Below are positions 47,837-56,795 of a stretch of 64,000 nt of DNA, one piece after another; position 1 is the first letter of the stretch, and each line of letters opens with the position of its first letter. Made by a program: the position numbers and the translations under genes. The notes under the pieces are model-generated. The model was not told where the DNA came from, did no database searches, and saw only the letters and a program-made list of their open reading frames with translations. The stretch comes from Variovorax sp. PBS-H4 (GTDB taxonomy: Bacteria; Pseudomonadota; Gammaproteobacteria; Burkholderiales; Burkholderiaceae_C): contig NZ_LR594675.1 in NCBI RefSeq assembly GCF_901827205.1, positions 1,736,001-1,800,000 on the forward strand. Direction: 5' to 3'.

Positions 47837-49263
47837 TGCGACCGAACTCCACATCGGCGGGACGCACGTTCATCACGGGCGCCACGGTCGTCACCATGGA
47901 CGAGGCGCTGGGCGTGCTCGAGGATGCCTGCGTGGAGATCGTGGCAGATCGCATCGCGGCCATTGGCCTGCCGCATGAAGGCACGCCCGCGGGCGCAGCC
48001 GATACGGTGATCGACGGCCGAGGGTTCATCGTGTTCCCGGGCTTGGTCAATGCTCACATGCACACATGGCAGACCGCGCTGCGCAGCATGGCCAGCAACT
48101 GGACCTTGCTGGAGTACTTCCGCTGGATGCATGCCGGCCTCGGGACACTCTTCGCACCCGAAGACATCGGCATCGGCACCTATGCGGGCGCGCTCAATCA
48201 ACTCAATGCGGGTACGACCACCCTGGTCGACTGGTGCCACAACAATCCGACGGCGGCGCACACGGACGCGGCGATCGATGCCCTGGCCCGCAGCGGCATC
48301 CGCGCCGCGTTCTTCCACGGAAGCCCCAAGCCCGACCCCGCGCCGGGGCAGGCTCCGTTTTGGGAAGTGCCGCACCCTCGAGCCGAGATCCAGCGCCTGC
48401 GGGCCGACGCGCGCTTCGGCAGCGGCGGACTGCTCAGCCTGGGCATGGCGATCCTCGGCCCGCACTATTCGACGCTCGAGGTCGCGTTGTCGGACTTTGC
48501 GCTGGCCCGCGAGCTCGACCTGACCGTTTCCATGCACCAGGGCGGCGGCCCTGCCCGTGCGCCGGAGGGCTGGACCGTGCTCGCGCGCCAAGGTCTGCTC
48601 GGTCCCCGCGTGAACATCGTGCACGGCAATGGGCTGAGCGACGCCCAACTGGACCGCTTCGTCGAGTCAGGCATGAGTTTCTCGATCACGCCCGAAAACG
48701 AAATGACCCAGGGACATGGGCATCCGATCGTGGGACGGCTTCGCGACCGGGGCGTCGCGCCTTCGATCGGGGTGGACCTGGAATCGGGCCTGTCTGGCGA
48801 GATGTTCATCGCGGCCCGCATCGCCATGGTTCATCAACGTGCCCTCGACAACGCGGCATTCCGCGCCGCCGCAACCGGAGATGCCGTCATTCCCGAGACC
48901 ACCACGATCCACACGCTGGATGCGCTTCGCTGGGCGACGATCGAAGGCGCCCGGATGCTCGGGCAGCAGGACCGCATCGGGTCCATCACCCCCGGCAAGC
49001 AGGCCGACCTGGTGCTGATCGACGCCCGGCTGCCCAACATGCAGCCGGTGCACGACCCCGTCAGCACTGTCCTGATGCAGACGAGCCTGGCGAATATCGA
49101 TTCGGTCATGGTGGCCGGACGTTGGCGCAAGCGACACGGCGCGCTGGTGGACGATCACGGCCGAGCGCTCGATCCGCAGGCCTGGTTGCCGGCACTGCAG
49201 GCGTCGGGCCGGCGGCTGGCCGCAGCCGTGGGCTGGAAGCCCGCGCAACCCAAGGACCGGTGA
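47836..49263 (+). CDS. Amidohydrolase-superfamily enzyme (TrzN/AtzA/guanine-deaminase-like)
   Basis: 475 codons; ATG overlaps the dioxygenase stop. Metal site: VNAHMHTWQTALRS with His74 and His76, SMHQGGG with a His near 236, VHGNGLSDAQLD near 260 and GVDLESG with Asp near 314. N-terminal strand and C-terminal GSITPGKQADLVLID complete the composite barrel. The family deaminates or dehalogenates nitrogen rings and related compounds. A second enzyme of the same family follows at 53082. In this operon the likely job is removing an amino or other leaving group upstream of hydroxyquinol, but the substrate is unknown. Confidence 0.87.
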   Translation: MRPNSTSAGRTFITGATVVTMDEALGVLEDACVEIVADRIAAIGLPHEGTPAGAADTVIDGRGFIVFPGLVNAHMHTWQTALRSMASNWTLLEYFRWMHAGLGTLFAPEDIGIGTYAGALNQLNAGTTTLVDWCHNNPTAAHTDAAIDALARSGIRAAFFHGSPKPDPAPGQAPFWEVPHPRAEIQRLRADARFGSGGLLSLGMAILGPHYSTLEVALSDFALARELDLTVSMHQGGGPARAPEGWTVLARQGLLGPRVNIVHGNGLSDAQLDRFVESGMSFSITPENEMTQGHGHPIVGRLRDRGVAPSIGVDLESGLSGEMFIAARIAMVHQRALDNAAFRAAATGDAVIPETTTIHTLDALRWATIEGARMLGQQDRIGSITPGKQADLVLIDARLPNMQPVHDPVSTVLMQTSLANIDSVMVAGRWRKRHGALVDDHGRALDPQAWLPALQASGRRLAAAVGWKPAQPKDR

Positions 49264-49270
49264 GAGCCGC

Positions 49271-50380
49271 ATGCCCTTCGATCACCCCTTCACATTCGTC
49301 ACCCACCCATCGCGCGTGGTGTTCGCACCGGGAAGCCTGCATCAGCTGCGCCAGGAAGTCGATGCGCTGGGCGCGAGGCGCGCGCTGGTGCTGTGTACTC
49401 CGCGGCAGACGAACATTGCCGAAATGGCATCCACGTTGGTCGGCTCCGCCAGCGCCGGGATCTTCAGTGGCGCCGAGATGCACGTGCCGGTGGAATCGGT
49501 CCGGCGCGCCAGGCAATACGCCCGCGAGGTCGGCGCGGACTGCGCGGTCGCTGTCGGAGGAGGCTCGACAGTGGGCCTCGGCAAGGCCATCGCGTTGGAA
49601 TCAGGACTTCCGATCATTGCTGTGCCAACCACCTATGCCGGCTCCGAGATGACGCCGATCTACGGCATGACCGAGGCGGGGGTGAAGAAGACCGGACGCG
49701 ACCTGCGCGTGCTGCCCAGGACGGTGCTGTACGACCCGGTGCTGTCGCAGCATCTTCCTGTCTCGATATCGGTGGTCAGCGGCATCAATGCGATCGCCCA
49801 CGCCGCGGAAGGCCTGTATGCCAGGGACGGCAATCCAGTGATGTCCCTGCTGGCCGAGGAAGGCATTCGAGCGCTCGCACAGGGCCTGCGTAGCATCCAT
49901 CGCGCGCCGGCCGACATGGCCGCGCGCAGTGCCTGCCTGTACGGCGCGTGGCTTTGTGGCTCGGTGCTGGGGCACGTGGGCATGTCGCTGCACCACCAGT
50001 TGTGCCACACACTTGGCGGGAGTTTCAATCTGCCGCATGCAGAGACACACACCGTGGTTCTGCCCCACGCGCTCGCGTACAACGCGGCCGCCGCGCCGGA
50101 GGCGATGGCCCGGGTGGCTGCAGCCATCGGGGCGCCAGAGGCGGCCACCGGGCTTTACGACCTGGCGCTCGAACTGGACGCACCGACCTCGCTGCGTGAG
50201 ATAGGAATGCCGAGAGAAGGCCTGGGTCGGGTCGTGGAACTGGCGCTCGCCAATCCCTACTGGACTCCGCGCCCGCTGGAAGCAGAGGCACTGGCAAGAC
50301 TGCTCGACGACGCCTGGACAGGCGCACGGCCAAACGATCAGAAGCCCCCGGACGGACATGTATGGAACACGACTTCCTGA
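49271..50380 (+). CDS. Maleylacetate reductase (iron-alcohol-dehydrogenase family)
   Basis: 369 codons, the usual length. FVTHPSRVVFAPGSLHQLRQEV at the N-terminus, AVAVGGGSTVGLGKAIAL near 93, VPTTYAGSEMTPIYGMTEAG near 120, VSGINAIAHAAEGLYA near 172 and HHQLCHTLGGSFNLPHAETH near 240 are maleylacetate-reductase motifs. It reduces maleylacetate to 3-oxoadipate using NAD(P)H, the step after hydroxyquinol cleavage. The C-terminus overlaps the start of the GMC oxidoreductase gene by 19 bp. Confidence 0.94.
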   Translation: MPFDHPFTFVTHPSRVVFAPGSLHQLRQEVDALGARRALVLCTPRQTNIAEMASTLVGSASAGIFSGAEMHVPVESVRRARQYAREVGADCAVAVGGGSTVGLGKAIALESGLPIIAVPTTYAGSEMTPIYGMTEAGVKKTGRDLRVLPRTVLYDPVLSQHLPVSISVVSGINAIAHAAEGLYARDGNPVMSLLAEEGIRALAQGLRSIHRAPADMAARSACLYGAWLCGSVLGHVGMSLHHQLCHTLGGSFNLPHAETHTVVLPHALAYNAAAAPEAMARVAAAIGAPEAATGLYDLALELDAPTSLREIGMPREGLGRVVELALANPYWTPRPLEAEALARLLDDAWTGARPNDQKPPDGHVWNTTS

Positions 50381-52029
50381 TCGTCGGTGGCGGTACGGCC
50401 GGCGCCGTCCTGGCGGCGCGTCTTTCGGAAGACCCGCGGCATCGTGTCCTGCTGGTCGAGGCAGGGGGCGATATCGCGCCAGGCAAGGAGCCCGCCGACA
50501 TCCGCGATGCCTTCCCGGTCTCGACGCTGAATCCGGACTACTTCTGGGACGGCCTGACCGCGACGGCCAGCGACGGCGGCGTGCCGGTGCCATACCCGCA
50601 GGCCCGTGTCATGGGAGGCGGTTCGAGCATCAACGGCCTTTACGCGTTGCGCGGCATTCCGTCGGACTACGCACGTTGGGCGAAAGCCGGCGCCGGAGAT
50701 TTCTCGTGGGAATCGGTGCTGCCCTATTTCCGGAAACTCGAGGGCGACCGGGACCGGCAGGACGGTGCCGGCGGGTTGCATGCCATTGGTCGCACACCCA
50801 AGGAACAATGGCCGGCCTTCGTCCGTGCGATGGAACAGGCGGCGCAAAAAGCCGGGCTGCCCTTCGTGCCTGATATCAACGAACAGCCGGGCGACGGCTT
50901 CTTCTCGATGCCCAACGCCATCGATGGGGAAGAGCGGGTCACCACGGCGGGCGCCTATCTGACCGCCAGAACCCGGGCCCGGGCGAATCTCGAAATTCTC
51001 TCGAACGTGCAGGTCACCCGCCTGTGCGCGAGCGACGGCTGTGTCTCCGGGGTGGAAGCAATACGTGGGGGTGCATCGCTTCATCTGCGTGCACGCAGCG
51101 TCATCGTCTCCGCCGGCGCGATCCATTCCCCGGCGCTTCTCCTGAGATCCGGAATCGGACCTGCCAGCGAGTTGACGTCCATCGGCGTTCTCCCGGTGCT
51201 CGACCGGCCTGGCGTCGGCCGCAATTTGCAGAATCACCCGTACATGTTCTTCGCACTCACGCTGCCACGCGGCAAGCGTGCCCGGGCCGATCTGCGACGC
51301 TTCGCCCTCGCAGGCCTGAGGTCGTCATCGCGAATGCCCGGCTCTCCGCCAGGCGACCTCTTCAATTTCATCATCGGGCGAGTGAGCGGAGAGTCCTATG
51401 GCCCCGACTTCGCGCTTGTGGGAAGCGCCCTCTACGCCCCGGAGTCGCGCGGCTCGGTCAGGCTGAAGAGCGCGGACCCGTCAATCGGACCGGACATCAA
51501 CTTCCGCTTCATGTCGGACCCGGCCGATCCGCCACGCATGGTCCTGGCCGCGCGGCTGGCCGAGCAGCTGTTGCGTGATCCCGGTGTCGCCGCTCAGTAC
51601 CACGAAGCATTCCTGCTGCCCGGCGCGCTGGCGGTGAAGCAATTCAACCGGCCCGGACTGGCTGGAAAATTGCTGTCGATGGCGGCCGAAGCCGCTGCCA
51701 ACTCGCCCGCCTTTCTTCGCCGGACGATCTTCGGCCGCGCGTTCAAGAGCGGGGCACCCGCGATCTGCCGCGGTGGTGGCGCCCAGATCCCGGACCAGCG
51801 GATCCTGTCCTCCATCAGTCCGATGGGGCATCCCGTCGGCACCTGCGCCATGGGCCGCGGAGACGATCCGATGGCGGTCGTCGACGAGGACTTTCGCGTG
51901 CACGGAATGAAGAACCTGTTCGTGGTCGATGCCTCCGTGATGCCGGTGATCCCGAGTGCGAACACCAATCTTCCGACAGTGATGCTTGCCGAACTCGCGG
52001 CCGAGCGTGTAGGGCGCGAGCCCCGCTGA
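50362..52029 (+). CDS. GMC-family FAD oxidoreductase
   Basis: 555 codons from the ATG at 50362, inside the end of the previous gene. FAD motif LIVGGGTAGAVLAARLSED at the start, the GMC signature ARVMGGGSSINGLYALRG near 82, GAIHSPALLLRSGIGP near 253, and C-terminal SISPMGHPVGTCAMG near 487 with catalytic-type His, then VVDASVMPVIPSANTNLPTVML. The enzyme oxidises an alcohol or aldehyde group. It has no signal peptide, so cytoplasmic. In the operon it could oxidise a hydroxymethyl or alkyl alcohol side chain of the substrate. Confidence 0.9.
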   Translation: MEHDFLIVGGGTAGAVLAARLSEDPRHRVLLVEAGGDIAPGKEPADIRDAFPVSTLNPDYFWDGLTATASDGGVPVPYPQARVMGGGSSINGLYALRGIPSDYARWAKAGAGDFSWESVLPYFRKLEGDRDRQDGAGGLHAIGRTPKEQWPAFVRAMEQAAQKAGLPFVPDINEQPGDGFFSMPNAIDGEERVTTAGAYLTARTRARANLEILSNVQVTRLCASDGCVSGVEAIRGGASLHLRARSVIVSAGAIHSPALLLRSGIGPASELTSIGVLPVLDRPGVGRNLQNHPYMFFALTLPRGKRARADLRRFALAGLRSSSRMPGSPPGDLFNFIIGRVSGESYGPDFALVGSALYAPESRGSVRLKSADPSIGPDINFRFMSDPADPPRMVLAARLAEQLLRDPGVAAQYHEAFLLPGALAVKQFNRPGLAGKLLSMAAEAAANSPAFLRRTIFGRAFKSGAPAICRGGGAQIPDQRILSSISPMGHPVGTCAMGRGDDPMAVVDEDFRVHGMKNLFVVDASVMPVIPSANTNLPTVMLAELAAERVGREPR

Positions 52030-52066
52030 ACACCCATCGATCCACACAAGCCCAAGGAGCCAAGAC

Positions 52067-53062
52067 ATGAGACATCCGACACGACGCAGCTTTTGCTGCG
52101 CGCTGGCTGCAGCCACCGTGGGCGCAGGCGCGGGTTCGTTCACCCCGAGTGCGCACGCACAGACCTATCCCGCCAAGCCGATCCGCATGATCGTGCCTTG
52201 GCCTGCGGGAGGCAGCACCGACGTCCTCGGCCGCGCATTGGGCACGGAAATGGGAAAGCAGCTCGGGCAACCCGTGATCATCGACAACCGATCCGGCGGC
52301 GCCGGAAAAATCGGCACCGCGCTCGCGGCGACGTCGCCCGCGGATGGCTACACGATCTATCTGGGGACCATCGCCAACTTCAGCGTGGCGGCCGCCTACG
52401 AGCCTTCGCTGCGGTACGACCCGATCAAGGACTTTGCGCCCGTCGCCTACGTCGCCGACTCTCCGGCCATGCTCGCGGTCAGCAGTTCGCTGCCCGTACA
52501 CAACCTGAAGGAACTGCGCGACTACGCCCGGACTTCCGGGCGGCAACTGACCTACGCGAGTGCCGGCGAGGGAAGCGGCTATCACTTGATGGGCGAGCTG
52601 TTCAAGCTCCAGTCGAAGCTGGACCTGCTCCACGTCCCGTTCCAGGGAACTCCGCCCGCCGCGACAGCGGTGGCCGCCGGCCAGGTCGACATGACTTTCG
52701 ATGCAGCCGGATTGAAGCCCTTCATCGAGTCCGGCAAGTTGCGCCCGATCGCGGTCACCGGCAAGGAGAGATGGGCCTTCGCTCCCGATGCCGCCACATT
52801 CGCGTCCCAAGGTGTCGACAACCTCGAAGGCAACAGCTGGTTCGCCATCTTCGTGCCCTCCGGAACCCCGCAGGAGTTCATCCTCAAACTGAACGGCGCT
52901 ATCAACAAGTCGCTCGCCTCGCCGGAGCTTCTGGGTGTGCTGAAGGTGAATGGCTACATCCCCGTCGGTGGCACGCCGGGTGCACTCGGCAGCATGGTGG
53001 CCAAGGACATGGCGAAATGGAAAGACGTGGTGCAGACGGCCAATCTGCGCGCCGCCCGGTAA
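52067..53062 (+). CDS. Bug/TctC-type periplasmic receptor
   Basis: 331 codons from the ATG at 52067 with AAGGAG upstream. Signal TRRSFCCALAAATVGAG (twin Arg) cleaved near SAHAQT. Body YPAKPIRMIVPWPAGGSTDVLGR, VIIDNRSGGAGKIGTALAA near 72, DGYTIYLGTIA near 96, LHVPFQGTPPAATAVAAG near 186. Receptor for an acid feeding this operon. It is 37 bp after the GMC gene. Confidence 0.93.
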   Translation: MRHPTRRSFCCALAAATVGAGAGSFTPSAHAQTYPAKPIRMIVPWPAGGSTDVLGRALGTEMGKQLGQPVIIDNRSGGAGKIGTALAATSPADGYTIYLGTIANFSVAAAYEPSLRYDPIKDFAPVAYVADSPAMLAVSSSLPVHNLKELRDYARTSGRQLTYASAGEGSGYHLMGELFKLQSKLDLLHVPFQGTPPAATAVAAGQVDMTFDAAGLKPFIESGKLRPIAVTGKERWAFAPDAATFASQGVDNLEGNSWFAIFVPSGTPQEFILKLNGAINKSLASPELLGVLKVNGYIPVGGTPGALGSMVAKDMAKWKDVVQTANLRAAR

Positions 53063-53081
53063 TGTCGAAAGTCATTGGCTG

Positions 53082-54518
53082 ATGAACAAGCAACGCATTC
53101 TGTTCAAGGGCGCGACCCTGCTGCCGATGGACGGCAAGTCCGAGGACCTGCCAGCGGGAGACCTGCTGGTCGAAGGCGACCTTATCGCGGCCATCGCCCC
53201 GGAGCTGCACATCGATGATGCGGAAGTCATCGACGCATCAGGCATGGTGATGTGCCCTGGCTTCGTCGACACGCACCGGCATACATGGCAAACGCCGCTG
53301 CATGGCGTTCGGACCGACTGGAATCTTCTCGACTACATGACGTACATCCGCGGCATGTACTGTGTCTGCTACGAGCCCGAAGACGCGGCGCTTGCCAACT
53401 GGGTCGGTGCACTCGAAGCGCTCGATTCAGGCATCACGACCCTGGTCGATCACTCGCACCTGCAGGTGTCCGAGGCGCACTCGGACGGCCTGGCCGAGGG
53501 CATCATCAAGTCGGGCATCCGGGGAATCTTCTGCTACGGCACCTACAGGAATCTCGTCTACACGCCGGGGCAGCCAGACCAGGACCTGCCCCGGCTCCTC
53601 GCGGATGTGAACGGTCCCCTCGACGAGTGGCACAAGCAGAACGCCGCCCGGATCCGCGACAAGTTCTTCAGCGACGATTCAGCCCGGGTCCGCTTCGGAA
53701 TCGCCTCGCGCGAATTCGAAACGCTTTCGGAGGCGGGATCCATGCTCGATGAGCTGCGTTGGGCCCGGACCTTGAAGCCGGCGCGCATCAGCATCCACGT
53801 GGGGATGAGCGCCCGCGAGCCGCTGAATGTGGTGCGGGAACTGCACGACGCGGGCGAGATCGCCCCTGATCTGCTCTTCGTGCATGGCAATCACCTGACC
53901 GACGATGAACTCCGGATGGTCATCGACGGCGGAGCGTCGATCAGCTCCGAGATCGAGATCGAGATGACGTATGGAGCCTATCCCGTCGTCAACCGGTTCA
54001 CGTCCATGGGTGGGCAGTCGAGCATCGGCGTCGACGCGACGATCGACCTTGCCGGGGACATGTTCGGGCCCATGCGGGCGCTCCTGAACGTGTGGCGGCT
54101 TGAGCGCTCGCTGAAGAATCCGCTCAGGATGACCCGGAAAGTGCATCAGAAGAAAGTCCTGGAGATCGCAACCGCCCACGCGGCCAAGGCCATCGGCCTC
54201 GGTGACATCACCGGCTGCCTCGCTGTCGGGAAGAAGGCGGATCTTCTGCTGATGAGAACCGACTCGCTGGGACTCGCGCCCATGTGGGACCCCTATGCGG
54301 CGGTGGTGAACTACGGACACCCCAGCCTCGTCGACACCGTGATGGTCGACGGAAGGATCGTGAAACGGCATGGCAAGCTGGTCGGCGTCGACTGGCCGGC
54401 GGTACGCAGGGAACTCGAGCGTTCGAGGGCCAACATTCGCCGACGCTTCTCCATGATCCCCGAGCCACCGATTCGCGACAGGTGGACCCAGGGCTTCCGG
54501 ATCGACATCACCGACTGA
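53082..54518 (+). CDS. Amidohydrolase-superfamily enzyme (TrzN/AtzA-like), second copy
   Basis: 478 codons. Metal site: FVDTHRHTWQTPLHG with His65 and His67, RISIHVGMS near 235, FVHGNHLTDDEL near 264, GVDATIDLAGDM near 315. It shares the composite barrel with the enzyme at 47836, but the first motif (HRHTWQ versus HMHTWQ) and the middle region differ, so the pair probably acts on different substrates or steps. C-terminal GCLAVGKKADLLLMRTD. Followed 37 bp later by another Bug gene. Confidence 0.87.
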   Translation: MNKQRILFKGATLLPMDGKSEDLPAGDLLVEGDLIAAIAPELHIDDAEVIDASGMVMCPGFVDTHRHTWQTPLHGVRTDWNLLDYMTYIRGMYCVCYEPEDAALANWVGALEALDSGITTLVDHSHLQVSEAHSDGLAEGIIKSGIRGIFCYGTYRNLVYTPGQPDQDLPRLLADVNGPLDEWHKQNAARIRDKFFSDDSARVRFGIASREFETLSEAGSMLDELRWARTLKPARISIHVGMSAREPLNVVRELHDAGEIAPDLLFVHGNHLTDDELRMVIDGGASISSEIEIEMTYGAYPVVNRFTSMGGQSSIGVDATIDLAGDMFGPMRALLNVWRLERSLKNPLRMTRKVHQKKVLEIATAHAAKAIGLGDITGCLAVGKKADLLLMRTDSLGLAPMWDPYAAVVNYGHPSLVDTVMVDGRIVKRHGKLVGVDWPAVRRELERSRANIRRRFSMIPEPPIRDRWTQGFRIDITD

Positions 54519-54555
54519 CAGGCCCTCCAAACACTCGCTCACCCAGATACCCGAC

Positions 54556-55560
54556 ATGACCAATCCATTCAAACTCGCGGCAAAAATCGCCTCCTCCTGC
54601 GTCCTGGCATGGATGGCCTTCAATCCTGCCTTCGCGCTTGCGCAGTCCTCCCCGTATCCGAACAAGCCGATCCGGCTGGTGATCCCCGTTCCTGCGGGTG
54701 GGCCCACCGACGCCTTGGGGCGGCGCGTTGCACAGTCGCTCAGCGAGACACTCGGACAGTCGGTCGTCGTGGACAACAAGCCCGGCGCGAGCGGAACCAT
54801 CGGCAGTGCCGAGGTGGCACGCGCCGCGCCGGATGGCTACACCTTGCTCTTCTCGAACTCGGATGTGTTCATCAACGTCACCGGCGTCGTGAAGAAGATG
54901 CCTTACGACCCGCTGCGCGACTTCACGCCTGTCTCCATCGTCTGCCGCTACGGCGTGGCGATGATGGTGCGGCCCGGCATGCCGGCTCCCGGAGGCCTTC
55001 CCGATCTGCTCAAGTACATCAAGGACCACCCGGGCAAGGTGACCTACGGCTCCTGGGGGCCCGCCACCTACCCGCACCTCATTGGCGAGGCGCTCGGAAA
55101 CCGGGCAGGCGCAGCGCTGGTGCACGTACCCTACCGAGGAGCTGCCCCTGCACTCCAGGATCTGCTCGGCGGCAACATCGACATCGCGTTCCTGGGCACG
55201 GCAGTGGCGGCAGGCTATGCACAGAAGGGACAGGTCAGGCTCGTCGCGGTCACGGGCGAACGGCGCGATCCTGTCGTGCCCGACACGCCGACGTTTTCCG
55301 AACAGGGAATGACCGACAGTCTCGTGCGCATGTCGCCCTGGATCGGCATTGCAGCGCCTGCGCGAACGCCCGACGCCATCGTCAAGAAGCTGCAGCAGGC
55401 CGTGGTCACCGCCATGGCGACGCCGGAGGTTCGCCGGACCTTGCGCGATCTCAGCATGGAAGCCGTGGCCTCGACACCCGCCGAATTCGCCACTCAGCTG
55501 AACAACGATTTTCCGCTGATGACGAAACTGATCCGCGATGCTGGCGTTGTCCCGGAATAG
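54556..55560 (+). CDS. Bug/TctC-type periplasmic receptor, second in operon
   Basis: 334 codons. Signal ends near FALAQS (residue 33). Body YPNKPIRLVIPVPAGGPTDALGR, VVVDNKPGASGTIGSAEVA near 73, DGYTLLFSNSD near 94, VHVPYRGAAPALQDLLGG near 188. Divergent in sequence from the receptor at 52067, so the operon has two distinct ligand receptors, each directly after or before an amidohydrolase. Confidence 0.93.
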   Translation: MTNPFKLAAKIASSCVLAWMAFNPAFALAQSSPYPNKPIRLVIPVPAGGPTDALGRRVAQSLSETLGQSVVVDNKPGASGTIGSAEVARAAPDGYTLLFSNSDVFINVTGVVKKMPYDPLRDFTPVSIVCRYGVAMMVRPGMPAPGGLPDLLKYIKDHPGKVTYGSWGPATYPHLIGEALGNRAGAALVHVPYRGAAPALQDLLGGNIDIAFLGTAVAAGYAQKGQVRLVAVTGERRDPVVPDTPTFSEQGMTDSLVRMSPWIGIAAPARTPDAIVKKLQQAVVTAMATPEVRRTLRDLSMEAVASTPAEFATQLNNDFPLMTKLIRDAGVVPE

Positions 55561-55617
55561 GCCGCCACCCGACTTCATTTGATGCAAACCACACGACTAC
55601 CGAGAGCTGAATTGAAC

Positions 55618-56184
55618 ATGACCCAACTTGACATCGTCGGACTGTGCGGAAGCCTGCGTGCAGGCTCGATCAACCGGATGGCCCTCAACCTGGTCGGCCG
55701 GTCCATGCCGCAAGGCATGACGCTCGACACGGTTGAGCTCCGCGACATCCCCTTTTTCGACGGGGATGTTCTCGCCAAGGGCTTTCCGCCGTCCGTCCTG
55801 GCGCTGCGGGAGCGGATTCGCAAGTCCGATGGCGTGGTGATCGCCACGCCCGAGTACAACTTTTCGATCCCCGGGGTGCTCAAGAATGCGCTGGACTGGG
55901 TCAGCCGCGGCGACGACCAGCCGTTCGCCCACAAGCCCGTCGCGATCTTGTCGGCCTCGCCGGGCCCGCTCGGAGGTGCGCGGGTCCAGTACGACCTCAG
56001 GAAGGTCATGCTGTTCATGAACGCACAGGTGCTGGCCAAGCCAGAGGTCTTCATCGGTGCCGCGTCGGGGAAGTTCGCACCGGACGGGAGTTGTACCGAC
56101 GAGGCGACCCGGAATTTCGCCTCCGACCAGATGGCTGCTTTCCAGCGCTGGATCGCTGGCGTGCAGCGGATGGCTCTTGCTTGA
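55618..56184 (+). CDS. NADPH-dependent FMN reductase-family flavoprotein
   Basis: 188 codons from the ATG at 55618; earlier ATG/TTG starts at 55579-55582 are possible. The FMN-binding motif GLCGSLRAGSINRMAL is at the N-terminus and the second motif VVIATPEYNFSIPGVLKNALDW is near 77-98, with SASPGPLGGARVQYDLR near 117. It reduces FMN or quinones with NAD(P)H. In this operon it could supply reduced flavin to a two-component ring hydroxylase, but none is encoded in the window; alternatively it reduces a hydroxyquinone to hydroxyquinol. Confidence 0.88.
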   Translation: MTQLDIVGLCGSLRAGSINRMALNLVGRSMPQGMTLDTVELRDIPFFDGDVLAKGFPPSVLALRERIRKSDGVVIATPEYNFSIPGVLKNALDWVSRGDDQPFAHKPVAILSASPGPLGGARVQYDLRKVMLFMNAQVLAKPEVFIGAASGKFAPDGSCTDEATRNFASDQMAAFQRWIAGVQRMALA

Positions 56185-56221
56185 GCCGCACCGAGACTCA
56201 CAGTCCCCACAGGAGCAAGGA

Positions 56222-56734
56222 ATGTCCCAGGATGATCTCGCCGCGCTCAAGGCGCGCGTGCAGGAACTGGAGGATCGAAACGCGATCCTCGACACGCTGA
56301 TGCGGTACGGCAGTGCCCTCGATTACGGTGACGTCGATCGTCTGGTGGACTGCTTCACCGAAGACACCGTGCGCGAGACCCGCCGGCCGGATGGGACCGT
56401 CAACCGGTGGGAGGGCGGTGCCGGCACCAGGGAGTTTGCGACCACCCATTCGCATGCGCCCGACAAGTACCACAAGCATCTCGTGCTCAACAGCCTCGTC
56501 GAACTGCACGGCGACACCGCGAACGTCGAAAGCTACATGTTCCGCTTCGACGCGAGCGACGGCGAGCGGTCCTTCGTCTGGGGCATGGGCCGGTACCTGG
56601 ACACGATGAGGCGAGATCCCGACGGCCGCTGGCGCATCATGCGGCGGGTGACCTACATCGAGGATGAATGGCCAGGTCGTTCGCGACCTGCAACGGGTCT
56701 CGTGTCGGCAGAGCCGGCTGCGTCGCCAAAGTAG
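56222..56734 (+). CDS. SnoaL-like/NTF2-fold protein
   Basis: 170 codons from the ATG at 56222 with ACAGGAGCAAGG before it. Residues about 18-140 fit the SnoaL-like polyketide-cyclase/bile-acid dehydratase fold: NAILDTLMRYGSALDYGDVDRLVDCFTED, then THSHAPDKYHKHLVLNSLVE with His, and GRWRIMRRVTYIEDEW near the end. Members include dehydratases, isomerases and small subunits of ring-hydroxylating oxygenases; here no large oxygenase subunit is adjacent. Probably last gene of the operon. Confidence 0.78.
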   Translation: MSQDDLAALKARVQELEDRNAILDTLMRYGSALDYGDVDRLVDCFTEDTVRETRRPDGTVNRWEGGAGTREFATTHSHAPDKYHKHLVLNSLVELHGDTANVESYMFRFDASDGERSFVWGMGRYLDTMRRDPDGRWRIMRRVTYIEDEWPGRSRPATGLVSAEPAASPK

Positions 56735-56795
56735 AAGGAACAGCAGCTGCCGCCGTGGCTGGCGCCTGGCCTTGCCACCGCGGCAGAGGCCGAAG

